A stretch of DNA of 64,000 nt from Euleptes europaea. Lineage: Eukaryota; Chordata; Lepidosauria; Squamata; Sphaerodactylidae. Under the pieces are notes generated by a model. That model was not told the origin of the DNA, did not search any database, and saw only the letters and a list, made by a program, of their open reading frames with translations. How positions within the stretch are numbered: position 1 is the first letter of the stretch; each line of letters opens with the position of its first letter. This document shows positions 10,912 to 22,060 of the stretch, one piece after another. The position numbers and the translations under genes are program-made. The stretch spans positions 14,143,821-14,207,820 of the forward strand of contig NC_079312.1 in the NCBI RefSeq assembly GCF_029931775.1, read 5' to 3'.

Positions 10912-11120
10912 TAGTGTTGCCAACCTCCAGGTGGTGGCTGGAGATCTCCTGCTGTTACAACTGATCTCCAGGAGATAGGGATCAGTTCTCCTGGAGAAAA
11001 TGGCTGCTTTGGTCATTGGACTCTATGGCTTTGGAATCCCTCCCCTCCACAAACCCTGCCCTCCTCAGGCTACATCCCCAAAATCTCCAAGTAATTCTCA
11101 ACCGGGAGCTGTCAACCCTA
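10912..11120 (+). mobile_element. TAGGGTTGCCA-type hAT MITE
   Basis: Full-length but decayed member of the short family with ends TAGGGTTGCCA...TGGCAACCCTA (here tagtgttgcc and gtcaaccct). A right-half copy follows at about 11121-11213. No clear target duplication remains. The corresponding place in unit II is interrupted after the first ~25 bases by a Penelope-like insert. Confidence 0.7.
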
Positions 11121-11213
11121 CATTATACCCTTTTGAGGTCCCCCCTCCTCAAATCCTACCCTCCTCAGGCTCCACCCTTCAGCTCTCCAGGAATTTCCCA
11201 ACCTGGAGATTGC

Positions 11214-12168
11214 AACCCTATCCCCTTCCCACCCAACCTACCTTTCTCTACCCCACTTGGAAAACTACTGTCTTTCTCCATAGTGGGGACCAAAGCAGCT
11301 TACAGCAGCCTCCACCTTTTTATCCACGCAACAACCCTATGAGGTAGGTTAGGCTGAAAGTATGTGAGTGGTCCTAAATCACCCGGCAAGCTTCCACAAG
11401 AAGATGAGGATTCGAACCTGAGTCATCTGGACCCTACTCTGAAGCTCTAACTGCTGCACCACACTGGCTTTCATAAGGTGGCCACAAGTGAACTTTCTAC
11501 AGCGCTCTGGTATTTGGGCAAAACAGCCTCTACCACAGAGCTTTTGCCCAAACACCAGAGCATCTCCCACATCATCAGCGATCTGATAACGTCACTTCCA
11601 GAAGTGACATTAACGTGCCAACGGCGCTAAGGCGTAGGCCTTGATTTGCAGCTGGTAAGACCCCCGCCTGTGGGCTGAATGGCACCGGGGGAGGTGGCCG
11701 AAAGCTGGGGATCTCCTGCCCCCGGTGGGGGCCTGCCAACCCTAAACAAAGTATCTAGCCCTGCTGGGGCTAAGATCAAGAAAGTCAACCCTGAAAGGTA
11801 GGATACTTACAAGGTGAGTTCCAGAAAACAATTGCTCTGGTAGCTGTGGTCAGTATGTGTTAAAAGTACTGGGTTCAGTTTGAAGCCCCCAGACCCAAAA
11901 ACACCACAAAATATGTAAAGTTATTTATTATAAAATTGTGAGGGAATATACAAGGCTATTCAGAAAAGGTCTGGCTAGTCCTACGCATATGTGATGTACC
12001 CTCAAGCATCATCTAGAACTCAGAAGAGATTAAGTGAACCATCTCCCGTCTGACTCACACATACCCTGAGAAACTTCTCAGATATCTATACCTTAACAAT
12101 CACCGGTCAATAAGCGAGCTCTCGCAGGTATGCTGTACCTTCCTGACATTAGCTCGTACCCATCATAA
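11214..12168. other. Spacer between units I and II, repeats only
   Basis: Contains a MIR-like tRNA SINE on the minus strand (about 11310-11475; 'aacaaccctatgaggtagg' and a gattcgaacct B box). At 11850-12168 is AT-rich sequence of unknown origin that ends where the unit II duplication begins. No gene is supported. Confidence 0.5.
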
Positions 12169-12702
12169 CCTAGCAGCTCCATAGCTAACAACTCTTCTGC
12201 AAGGGGGGGGGAAGGGTTCATCTTCTTGGCAAAACAAACTCACAGCCACCTTGAATAGAGGCTATTCCTGTCCGCGGGAGGGGGCGGATCACCAGTCTTA
12301 CATCCTTCTGAGCTAGAGATATGGCAGGACCCACAAAGGGCCAGACCAAATGATTTTGCGGGCCTTATATGGCCCCCGGGCCTGACGTTCCCCTCCCCCG
12401 GCCCTACAGCTATGACCCTGTGACCAAACCAAGTTAATTCAACAATCTTCCAGATTTATTTGACAGGAACTGAACTGACATTTTATACCACCATCATTTG
12501 AACAAACCTGTGTCTTGCAGCCTTATTGATTACGGCCATTTCTGCTTGGGCTATCTATCCTAAATTCAATGCTTTGGGAAACTGGGTTTTTTCTGGCTTC
12601 CTCACAGCATCATGGTGCCCTCATGCACCTTTTTGGGGGGTTCCCTGTCTTTTCATCAATCTTCCTCCAAAATTTTGGGAAAGACCAAAGTAAAGCCTAG
12701 AT

Positions 12703-15173
12703 CAATGATGGCGAACCTTTTAGAGACCGAGTGACCAAACTGCAACCCAAAATCCATTTATTTATCGCCGAGTGCCAATGCGGCAATTTAACCTGAATAC
12801 TGAGGGTTTAGTTTAGAAAAAACAACTCATACCGTAACATCTTTTGCCTTAAAAGAAAAACACAATAACAGAGCTTTCAATGATATAAACAACTTTTTAT
12901 TGAAAGGTAAAAGTTTGCATTTGGCATGCTTTTGAACAATTAATGTGATTTTTGCTGTTGTGTGCATGCTGATAATTTGTCCAACCTTGGCTCATACTTT
13001 GTAAGTTTGAGAGCAACACACGCAGCACTCAGGTCATGTTTCTGGTGTCAGATTTGATAGAATTCAAAGCTGAAAACAGCTGCTCACAAGTATAAGATGA
13101 TCCAAACAAAGTAAGGAAAGCAATCCCAAGTGCTTTCATTGACTTAAAATTATTTGGCAGAGAATTCCACACTTTAAGGATTTCATTTTCAGAACTAACT
13201 GTGCTATCCTTTGTCATCCCTTCTATCTTCTCAAGTGTTTCACGCAGGTCATAGAATTTATTTTTCCAGATAGAGCTTTCTTGAAATTCTATTAGCTCCA
13301 TTTCCAGATTTTCTAAATCTAACCAGTGTAGGCAGGAAAGATCAAGTTCTTCAAATTTGGCTTTATCTGGAGAGGTAAGAAAACACAGGGTTGTCTCCAT
13401 CTTACGGAACTGTAAAAATCTGTTGCTAAAATTCACCTTTGCAGCTGCTACAATACTAGAAAATTCCTTGTAGATTTCCTGATGGCTTGTAGGATTGTCT
13501 GCAAATGTTGTAGAATTTTCTAAATGCATTTTTAGTTTTGGAAAATATTTCAACTGCCCACTTTCAAGGTCTCTTTCAAAAACCTGCAGTTTTCTCTCAA
13601 ATGTTTTGATATCACAAAACATCCTTTCTGCTGTTTTCCCTATGCCTTGTAGTTGTTTGTTCAGTACATTGAAGTGTTGTGTAAAATCTGTAAAAAACAT
13701 GAGGTTGGTAAGCCAGGCCATATCAGTGAGCTGTGGATATTCCTGCCCTTTTTCATTCATAAACAGCCTAATTTCATCCAAGCAGGCTACAAATCTCTCC
13801 AGGACTCGTCCTCTGCTCAGCCACCGGACATTATTGTACATAAGTAGACAATTATACTGTGCTTGAACCTCCTCAAGAAGTGCTTGAAACTGTCGACAAT
13901 TCAGAGCACGAGCCATGATGTAATTCACCATTTTTGTGACATCTTTGAGGACATCGTCAAATTTTTTGCTGCTGTCCCTGGCACAAAGAGCTTCTTGATG
14001 TATAATACAATGGAACTGAATGACTTGATGTTTTGTTTCTTTAACAAAGAATTGTATGAAACCAGATGTTGCCCCCACCATAGAAGGTGCCCCATCACTA
14101 GTAATTGAAACCACTTTTTCTGGTCTTATATCTTGTGACAAAAAAGCCTCCATCACAGCATTGTAGATATCTATCCCTTGTGTTCTTTTAGGCAAAGACA
14201 CCAGTTTCACCAGCTCTTCTCTCATGATGTCGCCAACAGCATAACGCAAAATTACTGCGAGCCTTGCATGATTATTTATATCTGTGCTTTCATCCAAGCA
14301 CATGGAGTAACAGGCTGCCTTTTGTAAGTCAGTGGTGAGCTGCTGACTAACATCCCTTGCCATGCGCTGGACTCGATCTTTAACAGTATTTCTGCTAAGT
14401 GGCATCTCAGAGATGCGTTGAATAATTTTATCCTTGTTTGGGAAATCATGAAAAAGGGAATTACTCCCAGACAACATGGCTGTTTTGATAATATCCCCAT
14501 CAGAGAGGGGCTTATCATGTTTTGCTATGCACAGTGAAATTTGAAAACTGGCAGCTGTCAGATGATTCGTTCTAGAAAGATCGTTGGAAAAACTAAGAGA
14601 CTGGGAATAATTCCTCAATTTCCCTTTAAGAAACTCTTTTCTTTCAGTTTCACCAAGTTTGGCAACACTTTTGTGGTTGGTGTCAAAGTGCCGTCTGACA
14701 CTTGATGTGCGACACACAACACTTTTATTACACAGAATACATAACGCTTTCCCACTGCGTTCAATCACTCCAAATGACTCTGTCCAGGCCTCTTGGAATG
14801 ATCTTCCACTATCTGTTTTTGCTTTTTTTGGGTGTTCAAGACTTGGAGTCTACAAAAAGACAAAAATTTAAAAAAAAATGAAGCTCCCAATACAAATCTA
14901 TCTCTATACCAAAAATAGCAAACATTTATTAGTTAACACTAAAGAAATTAATATTCCCGCAGCTCAGCTGAGAGAGGGAGGGGCCCAGATGCTGACCCAG
15001 GAGGCCTTTTGGAGCCCGGGAAGTGCAGGATGGAAGGCTCGGGAGGGGGTGGACGTTGCTGCTGTGCGCCCGGCCCTCTCACGCAATGGCAGCGAGCCAC
15101 TTACCCCCGCGTGCCGGCAGAGAGGGCTCAGTGTGCCAAGTCGGGCATGCGTACCGTAGGTTCGCCAACACGG
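12703..15173 (-). mobile_element. Nearly whole hAT DNA transposon
   Basis: Ends CAATGATGGCGAACC (left) and GGTTCGCCAACACGG (right) form imperfect inverted repeats, flanked by 8-bp target copies GCCTAGAT (12695-12702) and GCATAGAT (15174-15181), one mismatch apart. Units I (6800) and III (29375) show the empty site. It encodes a BED-finger hAT transposase on the minus strand. The insertion is younger than the unit I/II duplication. Confidence 0.9.
12940..14849 (-). pseudogene. BED-finger hAT transposase, one frame change
   Basis: Cuts and reinserts hAT DNA. The exon opens after a good acceptor (gtctttttgtag) with TPSLEHPKKAK, so a small upstream exon is expected. A BED-type zinc finger follows (CILC ... 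HFDTNH). The hAT core has CLDESTD and SDGAPSMVG with likely catalytic aspartates, HCIIH, the RWLSRGRVLERF signature, and the C-terminal dimerisation block YTCEQLFSALNSIKS. The frame is open for about 600 residues, then breaks once near 13037-13042; the family C-terminus (LSAACVALK ... QQQKSH) continues in the next frame to a stop at 12940. It resembles the Charlie-like group behind domesticated vertebrate genes, but the terminal repeats and target duplication show a plain transposon. Confidence 0.85.
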
Positions 15174-15315
15174 GCATAGATGGCTGCTGTGTGGGTGAGG
15201 AAATTTGGATTTTCCAGCCCACTTGGCAGCCATTTTCTCTGAACCTGTCTGCACAGCAGCCATTTCCTCCCACTGCCACCAAGAAGGCTTTTTGTTTTTT
15301 TTAAAATCAGCTCTT

Positions 15316-16640
15316 GAATATCATTATATCAATATACTATTGTAACAATAGGCATCGCAGGTTCTCTGCACTCTCAGCTTCCATTAAAAAAAAAAAAGTA
15401 AATGTGATGGACAGGTCAGGTTCCGCCTCTCCCTCACAGTGGCCAATGGGAGCTGATGGAATGTTGATGGGAGAGACAGTTGAAAAACAGCAATCAGTTG
15501 GGAGTTAAGCGAGTGAAGCTGTGGAGAAGCACAGCTTAAAGCTGACTGAAAAGGGTCAATTTGTAACAAAGGATCCCCAATACAAGAACAGGGAAACAGT
15601 TTCAAAAAATCAACAGAAAAGAAACTTTTTAACTTCTACCTGATCTACTCCAATGTTATAGTCAAACGATAAATAAAAGTTAACTCCTTGTTTGTTTAAC
15701 CCTGTGGGCTGATGGAATGAAGCACATACAGTGCCGGACTTACATATAAGCTAAACAAGCTATAGCTTAGGGCCCCACTCTCTTGGGGTCCCCCAAAAAA
15801 TTTAAAGGAAAAAACTGGATGTACATTTCCAAAATATAAGATAAAAAAAACAAATAAAATAAAACCTGCATACAGCAACAGTGTTTTGTGTTGTGTAGGC
15901 TCCTATGATGTAAGTAATGAGCCCCGCCTGCTAGCCTGCTCCCTAAAATATCACTGGTTAGCTCGTTTCTATATATAGGGTGCCTACATTCTGCATGGAC
16001 TGGTTGCATGGCAACATGTAGCATGCAGCTGCAGACTGTAGTGCAGCACTGTTGAATGTAGGTCGAGCTGTTGTACCTGTTATCTGGACATATAAAGGGC
16101 CCCATTACCTTCAATAGCTTAGGGCCTCATCAAACCTAAATCCGGCCCTGAGCACATATACAAGCTATGTTCTCAGCCTATTTAAAAATATGTATACTAA
16201 AATATGAACAAATGGTGGCAGAGTCTGAATGAAACTGTGTTTGAGTCCCCAACACCAATAGGTCTGTGCAGCGCCTCAGAAAGGGGGCTGGGCAGTCTGG
16301 TAATTTCTCTGTGAGTGAGAGGGAGGACCTGAGTTGTGAAATGGCCATGGCTTTTTACACATTTTAAAAGAGGCATGATGGGTGGGTGAAGTGTGACTGC
16401 CTGAACTACCTGTAAACCCTGAACCTGTGGGAGAGAGGTTGTGGAGGGCAGTAGGCACTCTGCGTGAGTCAGAAAAGGATAGTGATGTAAAGTCCGTTTC
16501 CCCTTCCCTTGAAGAAATATAAGGAAAAAGGCGTGTCTTCGCAAGAGAGGGGGATAGAGACTTACTGTTTTTAATGAAAGCCGAGAATTCAGAAAACCTC
16601 CTACATTTGTTGTTACAATGGTATATCGATATAACAATAA
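15316..16640. mobile_element. Old inverted-end element, unit II copy
   Basis: Homologue of 6944-7851 with the same AT-rich inverted ends, split by the hAT element at 15729-16150. No ORF is credible. Confidence 0.5.
15729..16150. mobile_element. 422-bp non-autonomous hAT with perfect TSD
   Basis: Ends CAGTGCCGGA and TCCGGCCCTG; exact 8-bp target duplication AGCACATA at 15721-15728 and 16151-16158. The subterminal parts are also inverted (agcttagggcc near both ends). Missing from units I and III, so it inserted after the duplication. Confidence 0.9.
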
Positions 16641-16910
16641 ACTGGTGCTTTTTTTTATGTCCTGCTGGCCCAGGGGAGGGGAGGATGACCACTGCCGGGG
16701 GGTGAGGGCAGGGAAACTACAGGGAAATGTGTCATGAGGAAACCCCGTTGTTGCTGTACTTAATCTGCAGCTGCATCAGCAATGGGGAAGCCATAAAACA
16801 TTGTCCCCCTGTGGAGGTCACCTATTATACAAAACCCCAAACTGATTGCTCTAATTTTGTTCTTCACTCTTTACTTCATTGTAGTTTTGGGGGGGGGGTC
16901 TTATTCTTAC

Positions 16911-17675
16911 CTGCGGTTCCCAGCTTTCGGCACCTTGCTGTGCCTGAAGGAAATCCTCCGCCAGGCTCACAGCCTGGGTGCAGTCCTGTGGATCACTTTC
17001 TCTGACCCAGCGTTGCATCTCTGGTGGCAGGACAGCCATGAACTGCTCCAGAATCAGGAGGTCCAGGATCTGCTCTTTGGTGTGTGTCTCAGGCCTCAGC
17101 CACTGACAGCAAAGCTCCAGAAGCTGCCTGCAAGTCTCTCGAGGGCCCTTGGCTTCTTGATAGCATAGTTTCCTGAAATGCTGTCGCTGCACCTCTGCCC
17201 CAACGGCATCTCCAGTTCGGACTCTCTTCTTCTCCTTACTGCGGCACGTGGGCTGCTGGTCCTGCTTTACACCTCCAATGGGAATCGGCTGGGGCTGGGA
17301 AGCCCACAATCCACTGGGCCACTTAGTGGCCTCTGTTACTCTTTCAGAAGGCACTGGAGATGTTCTGCTATCATTCTGCTGTCTCGGTTCAGGTAGCTGT
17401 GGGCCGTTCCCTTGAGAACAAGAAGCCTGAAGTGTCTTCAGGAATTCCTGCAACTGGGCATCCCAGTTTCGGGATGGCTCTTCCGGTGGCTCTTGCTTCA
17501 TGAGCTGTAGAGATTCCCCAGATAACATCTCACCAGCCCCCTCTGTTTTGAGACAATCTGCTTTTTCCCTTTGTTCCCCTGGTTCAGGGACTGAGGAATC
17601 TTGTTCCTCCATTTTGATTTGATTCTCCTGCTTTATCAGTTCTTCAGCGACCATTGTCTGTGGTGCCGCAGCCAT
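16911..17675 (-). CDS. SCAN-domain exon of unit II (orphan copy)
   Basis: Open exon of 255 codons from ATG ([16 protein letters not shown]) to a CAG/GTAAGA donor at 16911, phase 0. SCAN domain at about residues 162-245 ([16 protein letters not shown] ... [16 protein letters not shown] ... [13 protein letters not shown]). It is very close to the unit I exon but has a single [13 protein letters not shown] segment and no SINE extension. No linker or finger exon lies between it and unit I, so the only downstream partners on this strand are the unit I exons (2154-2280 and the decayed 1193-1). It could act as an alternative first coding exon, make a SCAN-only protein, or be unexpressed. Confidence 0.75.
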
Positions 17676-18351
17676 TTCCTTCCCCAAGAGGCAGTTCTGC
17701 TCTCACTGATGCACAGACACCTCCCCCTTACCACCAACCCTTGTGGAACACCTCGGCTCTCTTACGGTACTCTTGAAATTCCATCAGGGCGAGAGATTAA
17801 TCCAATGAGGCTGGTGGGAACTTCCAAACAAGATGGCGAAACATTGGGGCTCTTCAACAAATGATGGGACCTGACGGTCAAGAAAAAAATAGAGACAAAA
17901 GGAAACCAAAACAGAGATATCATCAATTGGAGAGAAGGCTCAAACTTCTGATAAAACCAAAGACCTAGTAATGTGTAATGATGCAGCATTGGAGCTTCCT
18001 GGAGGAACCTTGTGGATCACTATGGGAAACAGAATCCTGGACTAGATCATGATGCAATCCAGCAGAACTCTTCTTAGATTTTGATTAATGCCAGTACTGA
18101 ATTCATTTCAAAATTGCAGAATCTCTATAAAAGTGAAAAAACATTATTCAGTAAGTGTGCTTAAGTTTGCAGCAAATAGCTGGTTGTCTACACCTCTTTG
18201 TTAATTTGCAGCAAATAGCTGGTTGTCTATGCCTCTTTGTTAATTTAACAGGCAAAACTGGAAAGGTACTGAAACGGGAAAGGTATTGAGACATACCTAT
18301 ATATCTAGCAATAGTAGATCAAGTGACAAGACCCAGAAGCTATCAACTTGC

Positions 18352-18550
18352 AACAGCAATGGCTGCTTAGCATGCAGGAAGTCCCAGGTTCGAACCCCGG
18401 CATCTCCAGTTAAAGGGAGCAGGCAAGCAGGTAATATGCAAGTCCCCTGCCTGAGACCCTGGAGAGCCGCTGCCGGTCTGAGTAGACAAGACTGACTTTG
18501 ATGGACCAACGGGTCTGATTCAGTAGAAGGCAGTTCCAGGTGTGCATCAC
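18352..18550 (+). repeat. tRNA-Ala-like SINE, unit II copy
   Basis: Same insertion as 9785-9985, carried along by the duplication; it retains the ggttcgaacccc B box. Confidence 0.8.
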
Positions 18551-18685
18551 AAACAGAATATCTCAACTGCTCAGTAATTCCAGGCAAGCCTCCTACCAGG
18601 ATTCAGGATCTGGGGGGATTAGATTAAAAACCCTCCGGCCACACAAGCAGACTCTTCCCTTCTCCCAAATGCTCGTTTCACTCAC

Positions 18686-18965
18686 CTGCCCTCTGCCTCA
18701 CCTGCCGGCATCCCCCGGGATCCAGCACCTTCCCTCCCGCTGCAAAATGCAAACGAAGTATGCAAACAGCCGCCCACCCCAAAAGGGACAGGAAGGAACC
18801 TCTGGTTTCCCGCCTTCCCTTCCCACGTGGCCGCTCTAGGACCCAGAGCTCAGTGGCTTTAACCCCTTCCTAGCAATCGAGCACCCACTGGTCTGACTCC
18901 AGAGAGGCTGCAGCAATCCAAAAAACAGGAGTGCAGTGGCGCCCAGAAAACTCACCCTTTTCTAG
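18686..18965 (-). promoter_or_regulatory. Putative 5' UTR exon and promoter of unit II
   Basis: Copy of the unit I block at 10122-10420 with both tandem donors retained (exon ends 18702 and 18686). The promoter is thus duplicated along with the SCAN exon, which would allow independent transcription of the orphan exon. Confidence 0.4.
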
Positions 18966-19441
18966 CACAAGGGGTTCTCGCCTATGACACTAAAGGAGGT
19001 GCAGAGTGAACAAAAATCTGTCACGAGGCCAAAGGAAACCCAGGAACTGCACCCTGCCAGGTGAAGCCAGAGCAAAAGGTGGTTTGTCTCCAGGTTGCTA
19101 TTACAAAAGGGTTCCAGGAGATACAAGTGGGAACCCGCAAGAAACTTACAGCAGCAGCTATCCCATCTCCCCCAAATTTGCTTCCTACTTCTCTTGGTCT
19201 CTCACTCCTGCCATCCTCTTTCTTACTCTCTCTTTCTTCCCCCATCACCCTCCCAGCCGCCCTCCTGCTTCCCCCCGCCCCATAGCAGCAGTGGCGGCAG
19301 CAGCTCTCCATGATTGACAATTCTGGGTGATTTCCAGCCCTCACCTGGAGGGTGGCAACCCTAGTTCCCATGGAGGAAATGGCTGCTTTGGAGTGTGGAA
19401 TCTATGGCATTATACTACTGTTGCCAGCCTCCAGGTGGTGT

Positions 19442-20199
19442 GATGATTAATAATTGTATAACCCTAAGGAAATAATCTCAGTACACAGCCACCAGTTTGT
19501 TCACTTTTAAATATATTCTTTCTCAAGTGTTTTCTTAATTTCAACCTTTAACTTCCCATAACAATATGTACAACAACAAAGTTATAAGTTCTGAATACAA
19601 ATGGATTTACCGTGAAGCTTCACTGTACATAACATAAATCAGAACCTTCTAACAATAATGGAAAAAGTCCAAACGCCGGCAGCAAAGTCTTTGACTCGAA
19701 AGCAGGCAATGTTGTGGGGATCGCTACTACCCGCTTCGTGCCAATCACAACACCACTTCCGTGGGCAGCTGATGTAAAATGATCCAATCACAATGGTAGA
19801 CTCTCGTTGCTGTCGATTGGCCAAAGCGACTATATATTGAATGTAACAATCTTCCATAAATCATATGTAGCACACTGATGTTACAAGATCCCGGTTGCCT
19901 CTTGTTTCGCGTTGAGTACAACTTGCTTCTTCAGAATGTGCAACAATTAATCTGACTGCATTATTGCAGTTCAAAAGAATGACTCTTAGTTAGAACAAAG
20001 GAACACAGGTTCAAAGATCCTGGTTACTCAGCCTCTGACAAGACTGTGTCTCCCACGCGAATTCCCTCAACTAAAGTGGAGACTAACTAACTCGGATTAA
20101 CAGCAGGTCCAAATTTAACATGGTGGGATTCTGAGTGGGGTGTGGAAATATCACCAGGGCCCTGAATCTCTGAATTCTGGATACAGGGACTAGGCAATC
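19442..20199 (-). repeat. Penelope-like fragment with hammerhead-like core
   Basis: Abruptly follows the first ~25 bases of a MITE (cctccaggtggt). On the minus strand a core reads CTGAAGA (19934-19928), a hairpin with GTTG/CAAC and GC/GC pairing, then GAAAC (19908-19904), followed by about 460 bases of AT-rich sequence to the MITE junction. Layout and position parallel 40691-41130 and 43040-43480. No ORF. The right limit is uncertain. Confidence 0.45.
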
Positions 20200-20211
20200 C
20201 TAACATGAGAA

Positions 20212-20803
20212 ATATTGTCGAAGGCTTTCACGGTAGGAGTTCATTGGTTCTCGTAGGTTATCCGGGCTGTGTGACCGTGGTCTTGGTATTTTCTTTCCTG
20301 ACGTTTCGCCAGCAGCTGTGGCAGGTATCTTCGGAGGAGTAACACTGAAGGACAGTGTCTCTCAGTGTCAAGTGTGTAGGAAGAGTAATATATAGTCAGA
20401 AAGGGGTTGGGTTTGAGCTGAATCATTGTCCTGCAAAAAGTAACAAAGGTAATGTGCTAACCATTGTCCTGTAAGTCTCAAGATAATGTGCTAATGAGGG
20501 TGTGGTATGTTAATATGGAACCATTGTATCCTGAAGTGATCTGTTAATGTGTGAAATCCAAAGCTAATCTGCATGGCTATTGTTGACTGTAGTCTTTTTG
20601 ACTGTACTTTTTGCAGGACAATGATTTAGCTCAAACCCAACCCCTTTCTGACTATATATTACTCTTCCTACACACTTGACACTGAGAGACACTGTCCTTC
20701 AGTGTTACTCCTATGAAGATGCCGGCCACAGCTGCTGGCGAAACGTCAGGAAAGAAAATACCAAGACCACGGTTACACAGCCCGGATAACCTACGAGAAC
20801 CAA
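20212..20803. mobile_element. Penelope-like inverted-repeat element, 12-bp TSD
   Basis: Two arms of about 199 bases (20244-20442 and 20605-20803) are near-perfect inverted copies separated by a 162-base loop. CTAACATGAGAA flanks the whole insert (20200-20211 and 20804-20815). Each arm carries a hammerhead-like core with hairpin GCC..GC/GCTGGC, GAAAC and GTC|AGG, at about 20297-20336 (minus) and 20710-20750 (plus); each has one substitution in the CTGA core. Inverted terminal pieces with hammerheads are known in Penelope-like retroelements; the assignment is by analogy. Confidence 0.65.
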
Positions 20804-20815
20804 CTAACATGAGAA

Positions 20816-21429
20816 GTTTCTATGGTTTCCTCAGAACTGTCAGACAACTACTGATTAATGGCAGATACTGTCAAATTTTGTAGATTCAAGGTAATCTTTT
20901 CCTAACTGATTGATTTTCTGAGGATCTTTCCTCCAGGAAAGCTCCATGTGTTGCCACGAACACTTTGTGTTTGTTCTTCTATTGGGGACTCCCTTATTGG
21001 CTGTTAAAACTGAAAGCATCTCTAACACAATGAATGGCCTCCTTTGGGTACAGTCTCTGTGGGATGATTTGTCAGGGCAGGCAAGTTGTTTCCCAGGAAA
21101 ATTTGTTCACTGTCAGTGATATTTACACCAAAGAACCTTCTGTGAACGTTTGGGGTGGGGGGAGACAGGCCAACTTCTAAAATTACAGCTCTTTAAGAAC
21201 TCCTTTGGGAAATCAATTCATGCGACTTTCACCCTCTAACAAAAGATACAAGATTCAGACAGATCAGACTTTGGTGTGTATGTGTGGGGGTAACCTGCAG
21301 GTTTAAGCTCGGACTTAGGTTTTTGTGGTACTTCCAGGCCCAGGGAAAGCTATATTGTAAAGTTTCTGCCCTGCATGGGAGATTGGGCCTTCTCACACAG
21401 TTCTGCCCACAGTTCTGGGTGCATTGATA
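20816..21429. other. Sequence 3' of the unit III finger remnants, no gene seen
   Basis: No repeat family or coding region recognised. It may hold the 3' end of the ancestral unit III gene, but no convincing polyadenylation signal on the minus strand was found. Confidence 0.4.
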
Positions 21430-22060
21430 TGGCTAAACACCTGCATGGACACTTTGGTGTGCGCTAATCCAAAAACGTTTCCAGCAGACCGAGCACTCGA
21501 ACGGCTTTTCTTCTGCACAGTTTCTTGCACAAACCACCAGATCTGAGCTCAGATATCTCAGAACATTTTGAGCTCTTCTCTCTGGTCCAGTCCACGTGGT
21601 CCGACCGCTGCCAGAATATTCTCCCACACTTGGAGCATGTACAAAGTTCCTCTCCGGCAAGGATTTTCTGATGTCGAACAGAATTGGAGGTGACGCTTTT
21701 TCCACAGTCGGAACAGTTGGAAGGTTTCTGCCCGATGTGGATTCTCACATGCACCAGAAGGTTTGACCTCTGGTCAAAGGCTCTCCCACAGTCTGAACAT
21801 CTGTAGGGCTTTTCTCCAGTGTGGATTCTCTCACGAAGCACCAGGTGAATGCTCCAGCAGAAGCTTTTATCCCAGTAGGAACTTTTATACGGTTTCTCAC
21901 CCGTATGCGTCTCATGCAATTTAAAATTTAGGACATTTCTGACATTTTCCCCATAGACTGAACATTTATAGGGTTTTTTCTCCTGTATGGATTCTCTCAT
22001 GAATAATCACTCTGCCCCAGGTAAAGCTTTTCCTGCATCGGGAGCATTTACGCTGCTTCT
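21430..22060 (-). pseudogene. Decayed zinc-finger array of unit III
   Basis: A run of C2H2-like units on the minus strand: CSRCRKSFTWGRVIIHERIH, a frame change in the following linker, CSVYGENVRN (second Cys lost), KSSYWDKSFCW (both Cys lost), a good finger CSDCGRAFDQRSNLLVHVRIH, CSDCGKSVTSNSVRHQKI, CSKCGRIFWQRSDHVD, then breakdown. It aligns with the fingers of unit I left of position 180, so it is probably the separated 3' part of the unit III array, cut off from 23249-24258 by about 1.2 kb of non-coding sequence. Confidence 0.75.

Larger units (their letters stand above)
12169..19441. repeat. Unit II: partial segmental duplication of unit I
   Basis: From 'cctagcagctccatagct' onward this block follows 4732-10940 with only a few differences per 100 bases by eye, apart from private insertions (CR1 in unit I; hAT 12703-15173 and hAT 15729-16150 in unit II). 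It contains one SCAN exon and the putative first exon, but no linker or finger exon. The left breakpoint falls inside a hAT copy and the right end is a MITE. A private 33-bp tandem duplication lies near 18179-18240. Confidence 0.85.

Noticed and set aside
10424-11347. Several overlapping proline-rich open frames of about 100 residues
   Set aside because: They arise from C-rich MITE and first-exon sequence; no start context, domain or matching frame in unit II.
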